The notes: generated by a model not told the origin, from the letters alone. Positions 1 through 9,672 are shown, counted from the stretch's first letter. The stretch: DNA of 64,000 bases from an uncultured Gammaproteobacteria bacterium (GCA_947258975.1 CAMYKK010000011.1:1-64000); one strand, 5' to 3'. Made by a program: numbers and translations.

Positions 1-92
1 TGGCCATGTCCTGACACAACGCGCTTTGAATACGTATGATTGAAAATTATTGAACAAATATTTGTTAAAAACTTGACAGGTCAAAACATATC

Positions 93-130
93 AGCCCGCG
101 TATTGCACCAACTGGTGCAATACGCGGGCT
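93..130. repeat. Perfect 18-bp inverted repeat with 2-nt centre
   Basis: An 18-nt arm at 93-110 is followed by two bases and its exact reverse complement at 113-130. No T-run follows on the plus strand, so it is not a standard intrinsic terminator for that strand. A smaller palindrome (TTGAC-AG-GTCAA, 73-84) lies just before it. It could be a bidirectional terminator, the end of a lost element or an extrudable cruciform. No gene is recognised from 1 to 402 apart from these palindromes. Confidence 0.8.
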
Positions 131-402
131 TGCATGATTACTGCACCAAAGATTTCCCAGTTTAGCGGTGGGATCGGGTGCTTGGATATCGCGCCGGAAC
201 CGTGCACAAAGGGGGCGGAGTTCCCGATCCCGGTCTCGTGTTTCTTGCGGGCCAACACCGGAGTAGCCGCGCGCTATTGATGGCGATACACCGGGGGAAA
301 TCCGCGATGTCTTTTCTATGCAATGGCGACATTCCATTCCTCAAGCTGCTTGCGAAGAACGGGGGCTGGTCGCGTGGGCGCAATGCAGGGGCTACATCGT
401 CG

Positions 403-783
403 ATGATCTACCGCATGCTCGCTGACGTTACGTTCGTCGCTCATCTGTTATTCGTGATATTCGTTGTGTTTGGTGGATTATTGGTTCTGTTGTGGAAACG
501 TCTAGCGTGGTTGCATGTACCGGCTCTGATATGGGGTGTTTTGTTGGAGTGGAGCGCATGGATCTGCCCATTGACGCCACTGGAAAACTGGCTGTTGGAA
601 CGTGCTGGCGTTGCTGGCTATGGTGAGGGTTTCGTGGCGCACTATATCGTACCGATTATCTATCCTGATCAGCTTGGTCGCGAAATGCAGCTCGTCCTCG
701 GCACATTGCTGCTCGTGTTCAATATTTTGATCTATGTATGGGCTTTTCGGCACCGGCGTGTCGGGACTAACGAACAATCTTGA
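403..783 (+). CDS. DUF2784 family small membrane protein
   Basis: A 126-residue integral membrane protein of unknown function. From the ATG at 403 the sequence shows three to four hydrophobic segments: near residues 6-26, a Trp-rich segment around 30-50, and a C-terminal one around 90-115. The conserved-looking stretch EWSAWICPLTPLENWL matches what I know of DUF2784. The reading frame stays open upstream to 178, but that part is basic and low in hydrophobicity, so I start at the Met just before the first membrane segment. The 3' end overlaps the convergent M48 protease gene by 17 nt. The biochemical role is unknown. Confidence 0.72.
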   Translation: MIYRMLADVTFVAHLLFVIFVVFGGLLVLLWKRLAWLHVPALIWGVLLEWSAWICPLTPLENWLLERAGVAGYGEGFVAHYIVPIIYPDQLGREMQLVLGTLLLVFNILIYVWAFRHRRVGTNEQS

Positions 784-2236
784 TCAGCTGACCCGGCTTG
801 GGCTCGCCGCTGGGATACATATCGTTGAGCAGCCGAAGTTGGGCCTCGGCGTAATTGGTTAAATTGGAACTACGTGCCAGTTGTGCGAACGTATCGCCGG
901 GTCTGGCTCGCACCAACTGGATCCGTCTTGACTGTGCGAGACGATATTCGTTCGGATGCAACCGTCTGAAACTACGGACACTGTCAAAAAAGGGCCTGTT
1001 CACCAAGCCTTGTTTACTTACTGCGGCAAAGATGAACGCCCGGTTGCCGTGAAAGACGGTCGCAACCCGTGAGTACTTTTGTCCAATTGGTGTGTCTAGC
1101 CGCGCAATGCCTGCATAAGCGGGGAACGTCTCGGTGGCGAGCGCCTGCCCTTGCCGCAGCCCATCGAACTCATTGCGCAGGAACTGCTCCGGTGTCTGCC
1201 GGCGGTTGAGATCCCGTAGAGTTATCTGAATCGTAGAGTTGTTGTCCTTGGATATGGCCAACAATCGTTCGGGTTGGTTTTCGATCCGCCAGTTCGCAGG
1301 GAATTCAATGGCGAAGTCGAGTTTTCGGTGATAGAACTGATTCCCACGCAGCACGCCCTGATTTTCGCCCGGCCCGAACTCCATACCATCTATATGCTGC
1401 AAAAAACCATCCCGTTGATCGGATCTAGATCCCGCGTCGGGAAATTTCTTCGCCGCGCGGATGACTTCCTGTAAACGGCGATCGTTTGCAGGGTGGGTGG
1501 AGAACACGCCGTGGTAGGCGCTCGGTTCCCGGTTTTCCTCTTTAGCGCGCTGAAGTTCGAACTGTTCTTGAGACTTCAGGATACCGATCACACCGATCAT
1601 CTCGTCCGGTTCATAGCCGGTGTTCGCGAGATACTCCGCGCCCAGGCGATCGGCCTCCAGTTCCATTTTACGGCCATAACCGCGGATTAGCGCGGTGCCG
1701 AACATATTGGATAGATCCCCGACAGCGCGGCTGCCGGTACCGACGGTGGCCGCGGCCCCGAGGATCTGAATCAGCGTACCGGTGCTTTGTTGACGCACCG
1801 AATGGCGTGCGGTGACGTGGCCGATCTCGTGACCCAATACCCCTGCAAGGTGCGCCCCGGAATTCATATACGCAAGGATGCCGCGGGTGATATAGATGTA
1901 CCCGCCCGGCAGCGCGAAGGCATTCACCGTTGGTGAATCGAGGACCGTGAATCGATAAATCAAGTTGTCCCGGTGACTTTTCTGGGCAAGTTCTTGTCCG
2001 ATTCGGTTTACATAGGCCTGTAGTTCGGGATCTTCGTACACCGGCATCTGTTTCAGCACTTCTTGATGGTACTGGCGGCCCATTTCCAGCTCTTGATCCT
2101 CACTCATCAACACAAAATCCTTACCGCCGGACACTGGATTGGTGGCACAACCGGTGCTGAAGAAGACGATCGTCGATGCAACAAGTCCCAACGAAATATA
2201 CTTAGTCACAATATCCATAGTTTCACCATGATTCAT
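767..2236 (-). CDS. M48 family metalloprotease, lipoprotein (BepA/YfgC-like)
   Basis: A 489-residue zinc metalloprotease of the envelope. A hydrophobic leader ends in a lipobox (STGC, Cys30), so it is probably lipidated and periplasmic. The M48 core follows, with the zinc motif HEIGH at 136-140 and the third-ligand region MELEADRLG near 191-199. The C-terminal 50 residues resemble a LysM-type fold, with ARPGDTFAQLA and a closing GQLIKIVR, suggesting peptidoglycan binding. BepA/YfgC relatives act in outer-membrane protein quality control, but those usually carry TPRs at the C-terminus, which I do not see here. Translation may start at Met1 or at Met7 (2218), and neither has a strong ribosome binding site. 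The 3' end overlaps the DUF2784 gene tail to tail. Confidence 0.88.
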   Translation of the reverse strand: MNHGETMDIVTKYISLGLVASTIVFFSTGCATNPVSGGKDFVLMSEDQELEMGRQYHQEVLKQMPVYEDPELQAYVNRIGQELAQKSHRDNLIYRFTVLDSPTVNAFALPGGYIYITRGILAYMNSGAHLAGVLGHEIGHVTARHSVRQQSTGTLIQILGAAATVGTGSRAVGDLSNMFGTALIRGYGRKMELEADRLGAEYLANTGYEPDEMIGVIGILKSQEQFELQRAKEENREPSAYHGVFSTHPANDRRLQEVIRAAKKFPDAGSRSDQRDGFLQHIDGMEFGPGENQGVLRGNQFYHRKLDFAIEFPANWRIENQPERLLAISKDNNSTIQITLRDLNRRQTPEQFLRNEFDGLRQGQALATETFPAYAGIARLDTPIGQKYSRVATVFHGNRAFIFAAVSKQGLVNRPFFDSVRSFRRLHPNEYRLAQSRRIQLVRARPGDTFAQLARSSNLTNYAEAQLRLLNDMYPSGEPKPGQLIKIVR

Positions 2237-2785
2237 TCACATCTCGATCATAACTGTCTGTGCAACGTTGCCTCGACTGCATGCTCTGCCAAGCGCTGTT
2301 TTGTTGCGGATGGTCTGTAACCTGCCGGTATGTGCGCTCCTTTGCGCGGGGTTTACGGCGTTAATCCCCAGATGTTCCCTGGCTCCAACATTGGCCGTTT
2401 TTTCGGCGCCGCCGTAGTCGGCGTCTCCCTACATATCGATCCTGGTGGCCCTGGATGCACCCATTGCACCATTATGTCGCGCTTCCATGCCGCGTGTTGT
2501 CGATGCGCTTGAACCCACCGCCAGAACCCGCCACCTGGTGCCGATTCATTGCCGAAAATGTATACTGTCTTGCACGTCGAATGCGCTCTTTCCGGCCACG
2601 ACCCATGATGATGATGCGCCCAGCCGGTAGCCACTGGCAATAGCGATTTCATGATTGTTGCGTCAACGTTGGTCTCGGTGTTGTATTTGCGGATCATGCC
2701 GATGGCCATGCCAGATGGGGCGAGTACTGTATAACTGGAACGCTCTAATCTAAATGCATGCCTAACATTATCCACAGGTCCTGAC
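2237..2785. other. Intergenic stretch without recognised gene
   Basis: About 550 nt between the M48 protease gene (reading leftward) and the thioesterase gene (reading rightward). Open frames on both strands give low-complexity, Pro/His/Arg-rich translations with no family resemblance. It should hold both divergent promoters, but none could be placed with confidence. A single TTATCCACA, identical to the DnaA-box consensus, lies at 2768-2776. Confidence 0.5.
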
Positions 2786-3232
2786 GTGACGCAGTCGCTT
2801 GATCAATATCCGATAGTGATCAAGGTCCCGGTCCGATGGGGCGATATGGATGCGTTCCAACACGTAAACAATATCGTCTATTTTCAATACTTTGAAAGTG
2901 TCAGGATTGCGTACTTTGAGCGCATCCATACCATGAGCCACTGGCGCGAGACCGGGGTAGGACCGATTCTCGCCTCCACTCAATGTCGTTTCCGGTTTCC
3001 AGTGACTTATCCGGATACCTTGTTGGTGGGGGCGACAGTGACGCACCTGGGCGAAGATCGTTTTACTCATCAATATCTTGCAGTCAGCCGGCACCACGAA
3101 AAAATCGCCGCCGAAGGTGAGGGTGTGGTGGTGACGTTCAACTACGAGACCAACCAGAAAGCGCCTATTCCTGCCACAATTAGACAGCGAATATATGAGC
3201 TTGAGAACGGTCAAAAGGAAAACAATCGTTAA
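2786..3232 (+). CDS. Acyl-CoA thioesterase, 4HBT hot-dog family
   Basis: A 148-residue single hot-dog-fold thioesterase that should hydrolyse acyl-CoA or acyl-ACP thioesters in the cytoplasm. The diagnostic N-terminal motif RWGDMDAFQHVNN (residues 18-29) holds the catalytic Asp of the YbgC/4-hydroxybenzoyl-CoA thioesterase type and is followed by the usual YFQYFE helix. Length matches the family. The start is a GTG at 2786, since no ATG lies upstream in frame before the motif. It stands alone between two longer intergenic gaps, so its substrate cannot be read from context. Confidence 0.85.
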   Translation: MTQSLDQYPIVIKVPVRWGDMDAFQHVNNIVYFQYFESVRIAYFERIHTMSHWRETGVGPILASTQCRFRFPVTYPDTLLVGATVTHLGEDRFTHQYLAVSRHHEKIAAEGEGVVVTFNYETNQKAPIPATIRQRIYELENGQKENNR

Positions 3233-3402
3233 CTGAAATACGGATTTGATGGACCATTGGCGACAACCTTCATGTTGGTCGGTGTGCCGAGTATTACCAT
3301 TCTCTATCAAGGGTGTTAACCGGGGTGATCAAGCACTAAAATACGCGCGCAATATGGTCCATACTCATTTGGCATCGGTAACTTCGCAGACGTGGAAGTG
3401 AC

Positions 3403-4311
3403 ATGAGCGATCCGGCTGAACAGATTGAAAACGGAACTATTCGGAAAATATCCGATAAGCATTGCGTCTATTATGATGGTTACTGGATACGTTACTACGC
3501 ACCGCCTGAAGAGACTCTTGCCGAGAAAAAGAAATTAATAGAGTCCTTAACCCGCCGCACATTCCATCATACTGAACCCGGGATCAATACGCCGGGCGAG
3601 AGACTGGAATTAGCCAGACAGGCGTATCGCGAAGAGACCGATCCAGCCACAAAAAGAGTCAAAGGCGCAATGTTGGCCGGTGCGCTTTTCAACCGTGGAA
3701 CCGATATTTTCAACGCGGTTGTAACCCTCGCCTCTAAAGGAGTATTGATCAGTGAGGAAAACGAACTCATGAAAATGTGCGGGGAATGCCTCAAGGAAGC
3801 ATTAGACTATGGCAGGCTCGTCAAACATTACAGCGGTGAAGAGGGTATCGATGAATTGTGGGGTGAACCGTTCAAGGCCTTTTCCATGCCGATGGCGGCG
3901 TTTTACGAAAGCCGATACCTGAAGATCGCCCAGGCCATGCGTAATATTGATCATATTTCCGATTACATGGCGCGGATTTTCGAGGCGCAAACGCCATTCA
4001 AGGGCATTGGTCCGCGCCTCATGGAGTTGGCCGAGACCGCTAAACAAGAGGCGGAAACGATACGCAGCGATCAGGCGATATTCGATATATGGCCCCGTTT
4101 TGTTGCCGCACTGGAGGCGGTTGAGGCATTCGGACCGCGAATCCCTGCGGACATAGATGAATCTGGTCGAAACCATATTGAACATGGCAGGCGTCTATTG
4201 CGAGCAGGGAGCGATATCATCAATTATGTGGCCGGCGCGCGCGTACCGATGCCCAAGACTACCAAAGGGTACGTAGATCAGCTCGAAAACTACGTCCGTC
4301 ACACAACCTAG
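3403..4311 (+). CDS. Hypothetical protein, 302 aa, mostly helical
   Basis: I do not recognise a family. The product is soluble-looking, with no signal peptide or membrane span. It opens with a short charged segment containing YYDGYWIRYYAPP, followed by long amphipathic helices rich in Ala, Glu and Leu. There are two cysteines four residues apart (KMCGECLKEA, around 125-130) and scattered His, but no clear metal or nucleotide motif. Codon use resembles the neighbours and the ATG at 3403 opens the frame. The gene is monocistronic and convergent with the glutamate dehydrogenase gene across a repeat element. Confidence 0.6.
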   Translation: MSDPAEQIENGTIRKISDKHCVYYDGYWIRYYAPPEETLAEKKKLIESLTRRTFHHTEPGINTPGERLELARQAYREETDPATKRVKGAMLAGALFNRGTDIFNAVVTLASKGVLISEENELMKMCGECLKEALDYGRLVKHYSGEEGIDELWGEPFKAFSMPMAAFYESRYLKIAQAMRNIDHISDYMARIFEAQTPFKGIGPRLMELAETAKQEAETIRSDQAIFDIWPRFVAALEAVEAFGPRIPADIDESGRNHIEHGRRLLRAGSDIINYVAGARVPMPKTTKGYVDQLENYVRHTT

Positions 4312-4356
4312 CTCGTATGGTGCGTCAAGTATCCCGGGAGTCGGCGAGTTTTCTTC

Positions 4357-4432
4357 AGATCCTTCATCGTTCTACGCCTCAGGATGACGGGCGCTGTTGT
4401 CATCCCGAGGGAGCGCAGCGAGTGAAGTATGA
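4357..4432. repeat. MITE/REP-like palindromic element
   Basis: Two imperfect inverted arms (4357-4388 and 4399-4432) meet at a perfect 7-bp stem, GGATGAC/GTCATCC, with a 10-nt loop. The arms have the form known from widespread intergenic repeats that read CCTCAGGATGAC on one side and GTCATCCCGAGGGAGC on the other. It sits between two convergent genes and could also act as a transcription barrier for both. Confidence 0.55.
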
Positions 4433-4471
4433 TATGTCGGATTCGACTCAGTTTCAGATCGCAGGTTCCGG

Positions 4472-7400
4472 TTACTCCGCGAGAGCTTGAATGTCGCGGA
4501 TTGCCACCATGAGCATTGCAAGATCCCGCGTATTTTGTTCTTTCAGTTCTGAGACTGTCTTGTCGATGCGAACGATCTCTTGTTTGTAGTGGGACATCCA
4601 ATAATCAACATGTTTGGACTTGGCGCTACCTTCCACGACCTTGCTGCTGAGAAGGCGTTGATAACGATACAGATCGAGATACAAGCCGTCGGTGGCCATT
4701 CGCTGCCAGTGATGGCCCTGCGACAGACCTAATAACTGCTCTCGCATCCAATACATGGACAGCCTGCTCCCCAATTCGAAATAGATACGCACAACATCAT
4801 CCACATCGAAAGTCGAGCCTGCGGAAACCTCAACGATATCCAGAGCTGAGTAAAGCGCGCCCAAGCCACTGCATCTTTGCGCCAGTTCCAAAGGTACGCC
4901 AACGTCCAAATAAGCTTGTACGGCGAGGTCGAGTACGTCGCGATGGGCCGGTGTTACCCAGTCGTGAAGATGTTGTGCAACATGGTTGACGCCCTCGGCA
5001 AAGGTGTTGACAGAGCCTGCAATATCCAGCGGTTGTGGCTGATTCTGCAGCAGCCAAAAAGTCGCTCGCTCTATCAGTCGACGCATCTTGATCAGCATAT
5101 CGATCTGCGTGCCGGACGGAACCTCATTATCGAGAGCGTCCACATCCTCGCGATAAGACATCATGTCGAAGATGTCACGGGCGGCTACGTACGCTCGTGT
5201 TATATCCGCCGCAGAATATCCATACTGCTCCGTATACCGTGAGATCATCGTTAGATCGACGGAGTTGATCATACTGTTGGTGATATGGGTGGCGATGATC
5301 TCGCGCCGTAACGGATGGCTGTCCATGTGCGCGCGGTAGCCGCTCCGCAGTGGTGTTGGAAAATAACGCTGCAGGTCTTTGGAAACGTAAGGATCTTCCG
5401 GCACATCGGAACTCAGCAAGTCAGAAAATATGGCGATTTTGACGTAGGAAAACAGAATAGCGAGTTCCGGGCGGGTCAGTCCCATACCTCCGGAGCCGCG
5501 CTCGGTAATTTCGTCGTCACCGGGTAGGAACTCCAGGCGGCGTTTCAATCTGCCGTCCCGTTCCAGACGGCGAATTAACCGTGCGTGATCTTCCAGCCTT
5601 TCTGTGGATTGATGATTGGCAATGCTTATTGCTTGGGTCTGCTGATAGTTGTGCGTGAGCACCAGATCGACCACCTCTTCGGTCATACCGGCGAGCAGGC
5701 GATTACGCTCTTCCAAGCTTAACTCCCCGCCGGCAACCGGGCCGGCGAGCAGTATCTTTATATTGACCTCATGGTCCGAGCTGTCTACACCTCCGGAGTT
5801 GTCGATGGAATCCGTGATAACGTATCCACCCTGTTTTGCAAATTCGACGCGGGCGAGTTGAGTCAAACCCAGATTCCCTCCTTCGCCCACCGCCTTGCAT
5901 CGTAGCTCGTTCGCGTTAATGCGAATCGCGTCGTTGACTCGGTCACCAGCGTCGGCGTGACTTTCGAAGCTGGACTTGACGAAGGTCCCAATTCCTCCGT
6001 TCCAGAGCAGGTCGACACGGGCCATGAGAATTAAGCGAATCAATTCATCGGGATTCAGAGCTTCGGCGTTCGTTACGAGGAGCTCTCTCATTTGCGCGCT
6101 CAGCGGTATTGACTTTGATGCCCGGGAGAATACTCCGCCGCCTGGTGTGATCAACTCCTTGTCGTATTCGAGCCAGGTTGAACGTGGTAGTTCAAATAAG
6201 CGTTTTCGTTCTTGGAAACTGATCTGGGGATCGGGATCAGGATCGATGAAGATGTGCAAGTGATTGAATGCCGCGACAAGCCGGATGCAAGTTGACAACA
6301 GCATCCCATTCCCAAATACATCCCCCCCCATGTCGCCTATCCCGACGACGGTGAAAGGTGTGGTCTGGATATCTGTATCCAACTCGCGGAAATGCCGCTT
6401 AACGGACTCCCAGGCGCCACGCGCGGTGATCCCCATTTTCTTGTGGTCGTAACCTGCGGATCCACCGGATGCAAATGCATCACCCAACCAGAATTGATTA
6501 TCTATCGCAATGCTGTTAGCACTATCGGAGAATGTGGCTGTACCCTTGTCGGCAGCAACGACCAGGTACGGATCCGCATCGTCATAACATACCGTGTTCG
6601 CCGGCACGGCCGTTTTCCCCTCGACGAGATTGTCGGTGACGTCCAACAAACCCTGAATAAATGTGCGATAGCATTGCTGAACGTCGTCCTTCAGTCGTTC
6701 ACCATCGGTTGTTGTGTTCCGGAGGACGAAGCCCCCCTTGGCCCCTACCGGTACGATGACTGAATTTTTGACCATTTGCGCCTTCATTAAGCCCAAAATT
6801 TCGGTACGAAAGTCTTCACGCCGATCTGACCAACGGATACCGCCGCGCGCAACTTTGCCACCGCGTAAATGAACGCCCTCAAACTGCGGCGAATAAACGA
6901 AGATTTCGAATTTCGGCCTGGGCTCCGGGGTGGCTTCGATTTTCTCAGGATTTATCTTTAAGGTCAGATAGGGCTTTGGCTCTTCATCAGCGGAAATCTG
7001 AAAGTAATTGGTACGAAGCGTCGCTTGTAATGCTGCTAAGTAAAGCCTCAGTATACGATCTTCGTCCAAACTAGAGACCTCATGAATCCGCTTCATGATA
7101 TCTTGCGCATAGCTCTCCAAGAGCACGGAGCGATCACGCAGGGTGGGGTCAAACCGAGTATTAAAGTAGTCAATGAGCAGCATTGCTATCTCGGTGTTGG
7201 AGACCAGCGTTTTTTCCATATACGCCTGACTGAAAGGAACACGCAACTGCAGCAAATAACGGCAATAGGCGCGCAACACCACCGCCTCTCGCCAATTCAA
7301 TTTGGCGCCTAATATCAATTGGTTGAACCCATCATTTTCCGCTTCACCTTCCCAAGTTCGCACGAAAGCTTCTTGGAAGTTTGCGCGCGTGCCCTGAAGC

Positions 7401-9274
7401 GAGAGCCGTCTTTTCTCGGCATGGACCGTGCCAAAATCGTGCATCCAAACGATGCTGCCGTCACCGCGTGTGATGCGGTTAGGACGCTCGGTCTTGACGA
7501 ACAGGGCAAGATTCTCCAGCACCGGTATTACTTCCGACAACGGAATTGGGTCACCGACGTGGTAGAGCTTGAGCCGTAGGGTATCCGGAGAGTCGTCGCT
7601 AAGCCGGTATGTTTGGATTCTTAAATCGTCGCCTTTGTCTAGCGCTTCCATGTGTTCAATATCTTGCGCCCCTTCGGTAGCGGGGGAAGTATCCTGATAC
7701 CCGATGGGAAACGCATCCCGGTAGCGTCGCGCAAGAACGACCGACGAACGGCTCGTGTGTTTCGTACCCAGCGCGCCCGCGAGCTGCTCACTCCAGGTTC
7801 GTCCCGCATCGGCTAGTTTGCGCTCCAATTCGGAGTGATCTACCTCGCTCAAGCGTCCGGGAGTGCCCCTGATTACAAAGTGCAGCCGCGCCAGTACCGA
7901 TTCACTCAATAGGACATTGCACTCGACATTATCGCCACTGAATGCGTCGAGCAGGATTTTCTCGAAACGATGACGCAGTTTCGTGTCGTAGCGATCCCGG
8001 GCGACAAAAACCAAACAGGACACGAACCGAGCATAGGGGTCTCGACGCATAAATAGACGAACTCGCTGGCGATCGTGCAATCGCACAATTCCCATCGCAA
8101 TCTCAAATAAAAGTTCCTGGGGAATTTGAAATAGTTCGTCTCTTGGATAGGTCTGGAGTATGGTTTGTAGCGATTTTTCCGCGTGACTGCCGTTTTCATA
8201 TCCCGAGAGAGCGATGATGTGCTCAAGTTTTCGACGCACAATAGGTATTTCGTAAGGATCACAACGGTACGCGACAGACGTGTACAGACCTAACAATCGA
8301 TACTCACCGGTTACTTGGCCACTCTCGTCGAAGCGTTTTATTCCGACATAGTCGATATAAGTCGGAAGATGAACGGTCGAACGGGAATTTCCTTTGGTTA
8401 ATATGATTAACTGCGGCTCACGTGCGCGTTTACGGACCTCGGAAGGCAATACTGAAAAGGCGCTGGACACTTTTTCATCCTCACGTTCCCGCAGTATGCC
8501 GAGACCGGTGCCCGGCAAGATTCGCAGGATATCCTCCCCATCCTTTTCGACGAGTTCGTACTCTCGATAGCCCAAAAAAGTAAAGTGATCATCCACCAGC
8601 CACTGTAAAAAGCATTGCGTCTCTTCCACGGCCTCTTGCTCAATAGGCAGCTTCCTTTGGCTGATTGATTCTCTAATTGTCTGGATCTTGTGCCGCATGG
8701 GTTGCCAGTCCTCAACTGCGGCCCTCACGTCGGATAACGTCGCCCGCACGGCGTTTTCGACTTCGGATATTGGCTCGACCGATGAATCACTAGACGCCTC
8801 AAGATAGAGATAGGATTCAGAAAACGCGTTTTCATTCTTCCCGCTGTCGTTATCCAATACCTCCATCAGGTTTCCAGATGAATCTCTCACAACTCTCGTC
8901 ACCGGATGGAGAGTGCGATCAATATTGAGCCCCCTTTGATTTATCGCGATACGTACCGAGTCGACCAAAAAGGGCATATTGTCCGTTACCACTTGAACGA
9001 CACACTGATTGAGGGAAATGTCGCCGTCAGGGTTTCGTGGATGCACCACCCGGACGAGTGGACTTCCAGGTTTGCGGTAGCGCGCGAAATTGAGATGTCC
9101 CAATGCAATATCGGCGAGACTATCGACATCGCGATCTAGCAGCTCATCGGGAGCGACATCAGCATAAAATCTTTGTAGAAAACTATCCGCACCTGGACAC
9201 GGTGAGCGATCGCCAGCCTTGGCCACGAGCTGAGACATCAATCGATCAACCTGTTGACGCAATGCCTCTCTCAT
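4472..9274 (-). CDS. gdhB: NAD-specific glutamate dehydrogenase, large (180-kDa) class
   Basis: A 1600-residue NAD-dependent glutamate dehydrogenase that converts glutamate to 2-oxoglutarate and ammonium, a catabolic cytoplasmic enzyme. Length fits the L-GDH180 class. The N-terminal third is the long ACT-rich regulatory region (for example YLYLEASSD and FLGYREYEL). The catalytic core lies around residues 800-1200, with GGKVARGGIRWSDR and KAQMVKNSVIVPVGAKGGF, which carry the active-site lysines, then the dinucleotide-binding region with GIGDMGGDVFGNGML. I start at the ATG at 9274, which has AAGGA five bases upstream, rather than at a TTG 30 nt further out. The frame is intact. No regulator is adjacent. 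Confidence 0.93.
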   Translation of the reverse strand: MREALRQQVDRLMSQLVAKAGDRSPCPGADSFLQRFYADVAPDELLDRDVDSLADIALGHLNFARYRKPGSPLVRVVHPRNPDGDISLNQCVVQVVTDNMPFLVDSVRIAINQRGLNIDRTLHPVTRVVRDSSGNLMEVLDNDSGKNENAFSESYLYLEASSDSSVEPISEVENAVRATLSDVRAAVEDWQPMRHKIQTIRESISQRKLPIEQEAVEETQCFLQWLVDDHFTFLGYREYELVEKDGEDILRILPGTGLGILREREDEKVSSAFSVLPSEVRKRAREPQLIILTKGNSRSTVHLPTYIDYVGIKRFDESGQVTGEYRLLGLYTSVAYRCDPYEIPIVRRKLEHIIALSGYENGSHAEKSLQTILQTYPRDELFQIPQELLFEIAMGIVRLHDRQRVRLFMRRDPYARFVSCLVFVARDRYDTKLRHRFEKILLDAFSGDNVECNVLLSESVLARLHFVIRGTPGRLSEVDHSELERKLADAGRTWSEQLAGALGTKHTSRSSVVLARRYRDAFPIGYQDTSPATEGAQDIEHMEALDKGDDLRIQTYRLSDDSPDTLRLKLYHVGDPIPLSEVIPVLENLALFVKTERPNRITRGDGSIVWMHDFGTVHAEKRRLSLQGTRANFQEAFVRTWEGEAENDGFNQLILGAKLNWREAVVLRAYCRYLLQLRVPFSQAYMEKTLVSNTEIAMLLIDYFNTRFDPTLRDRSVLLESYAQDIMKRIHEVSSLDEDRILRLYLAALQATLRTNYFQISADEEPKPYLTLKINPEKIEATPEPRPKFEIFVYSPQFEGVHLRGGKVARGGIRWSDRREDFRTEILGLMKAQMVKNSVIVPVGAKGGFVLRNTTTDGERLKDDVQQCYRTFIQGLLDVTDNLVEGKTAVPANTVCYDDADPYLVVAADKGTATFSDSANSIAIDNQFWLGDAFASGGSAGYDHKKMGITARGAWESVKRHFRELDTDIQTTPFTVVGIGDMGGDVFGNGMLLSTCIRLVAAFNHLHIFIDPDPDPQISFQERKRLFELPRSTWLEYDKELITPGGGVFSRASKSIPLSAQMRELLVTNAEALNPDELIRLILMARVDLLWNGGIGTFVKSSFESHADAGDRVNDAIRINANELRCKAVGEGGNLGLTQLARVEFAKQGGYVITDSIDNSGGVDSSDHEVNIKILLAGPVAGGELSLEERNRLLAGMTEEVVDLVLTHNYQQTQAISIANHQSTERLEDHARLIRRLERDGRLKRRLEFLPGDDEITERGSGGMGLTRPELAILFSYVKIAIFSDLLSSDVPEDPYVSKDLQRYFPTPLRSGYRAHMDSHPLRREIIATHITNSMINSVDLTMISRYTEQYGYSAADITRAYVAARDIFDMMSYREDVDALDNEVPSGTQIDMLIKMRRLIERATFWLLQNQPQPLDIAGSVNTFAEGVNHVAQHLHDWVTPAHRDVLDLAVQAYLDVGVPLELAQRCSGLGALYSALDIVEVSAGSTFDVDDVVRIYFELGSRLSMYWMREQLLGLSQGHHWQRMATDGLYLDLYRYQRLLSSKVVEGSAKSKHVDYWMSHYKQEIVRIDKTVSELKEQNTRDLAMLMVAIRDIQALAE

Positions 9275-9534
9275 ACTTTCCTTCTTGTTGTGTTCAGCCG
9301 CCAAGGGATGTTGACGCCGCGTAATAATGCCACAAATGACGTGTCACCGTGGCAAAATAAGCGCATCCGCCGACGATTAGCCGCATTGATGCCTTTGGTT
9401 GCAAAAGGCTTTTCCTGTCAACACCGATGTGGATACCGCGCCGCTGCGGCTGGACCCGCTTTTGTGCTAAACCCCGCAGCTACCAGTTTGTTGCAGTGCG
9501 CGTGAACGGTGGCCGGTCCATATCTGCGATGCCA

Positions 9535-9561
9535 TTAGCAGCAAAAGAGCCCGAGTGCTAA
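9535..9561. promoter_or_regulatory. CIRCE-like inverted repeat
   Basis: TTAGCAGCA (9535-9543), nine bases, then GAGTGCTAA (9553-9561). The HrcA operator CIRCE is TTAGCACTC-N9-GAGTGCTAA, so the right half is exact, the left half matches at six of nine positions and the spacer length is exact. It lies just upstream of the candidate -10. A chance partial match cannot be ruled out. Confidence 0.35.
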
Positions 9562-9584
9562 CTTTCGCTTATCTGTGCAGCGAC

Positions 9585-9590
9585 TATAAT
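9585..9590 (+). promoter_or_regulatory. Candidate -10 hexamer for the unknown gene pair
   Basis: An exact TATAAT lies about 80 nt before the start of the gene at 9673, with only a weak -35 (CTTTCG) at the right distance upstream. It could drive the two-gene unit 9673-10962. Confidence 0.35.
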
Positions 9591-9672
9591 TTGAATTAAG
9601 GGGGTGTATCTTTTGGCGTCTCTGGAGTTGTAACTGACCGGCACTAATAGTATTGGAGGTCACGGCGGGTTG

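Larger units (their letters stand above)
9275..9669. other. Divergent intergenic region upstream of gdhB and two unknown genes
   Basis: About 395 nt separating gdhB from the rightward pair of unknown genes. It holds the CIRCE-like repeat and candidate -10 listed separately. A good Shine-Dalgarno (GGAGG, 9655-9659) precedes the rightward gene. No additional gene is supported. Confidence 0.5.

Noticed and set aside
2353-2775. Minus-strand frame of 140 codons in the gap after the M48 gene
   Set aside because: The translation is rich in His, Pro, Trp and Arg with no family resemblance or ribosome binding site. Overlapping plus-strand frames are equally meaningless.
2768-2776. Perfect DnaA box TTATCCACA
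   Set aside because: A single box with no cluster, no AT-rich unwinding element and no dnaA, gidA or rpmH genes nearby, so it does not indicate an origin.
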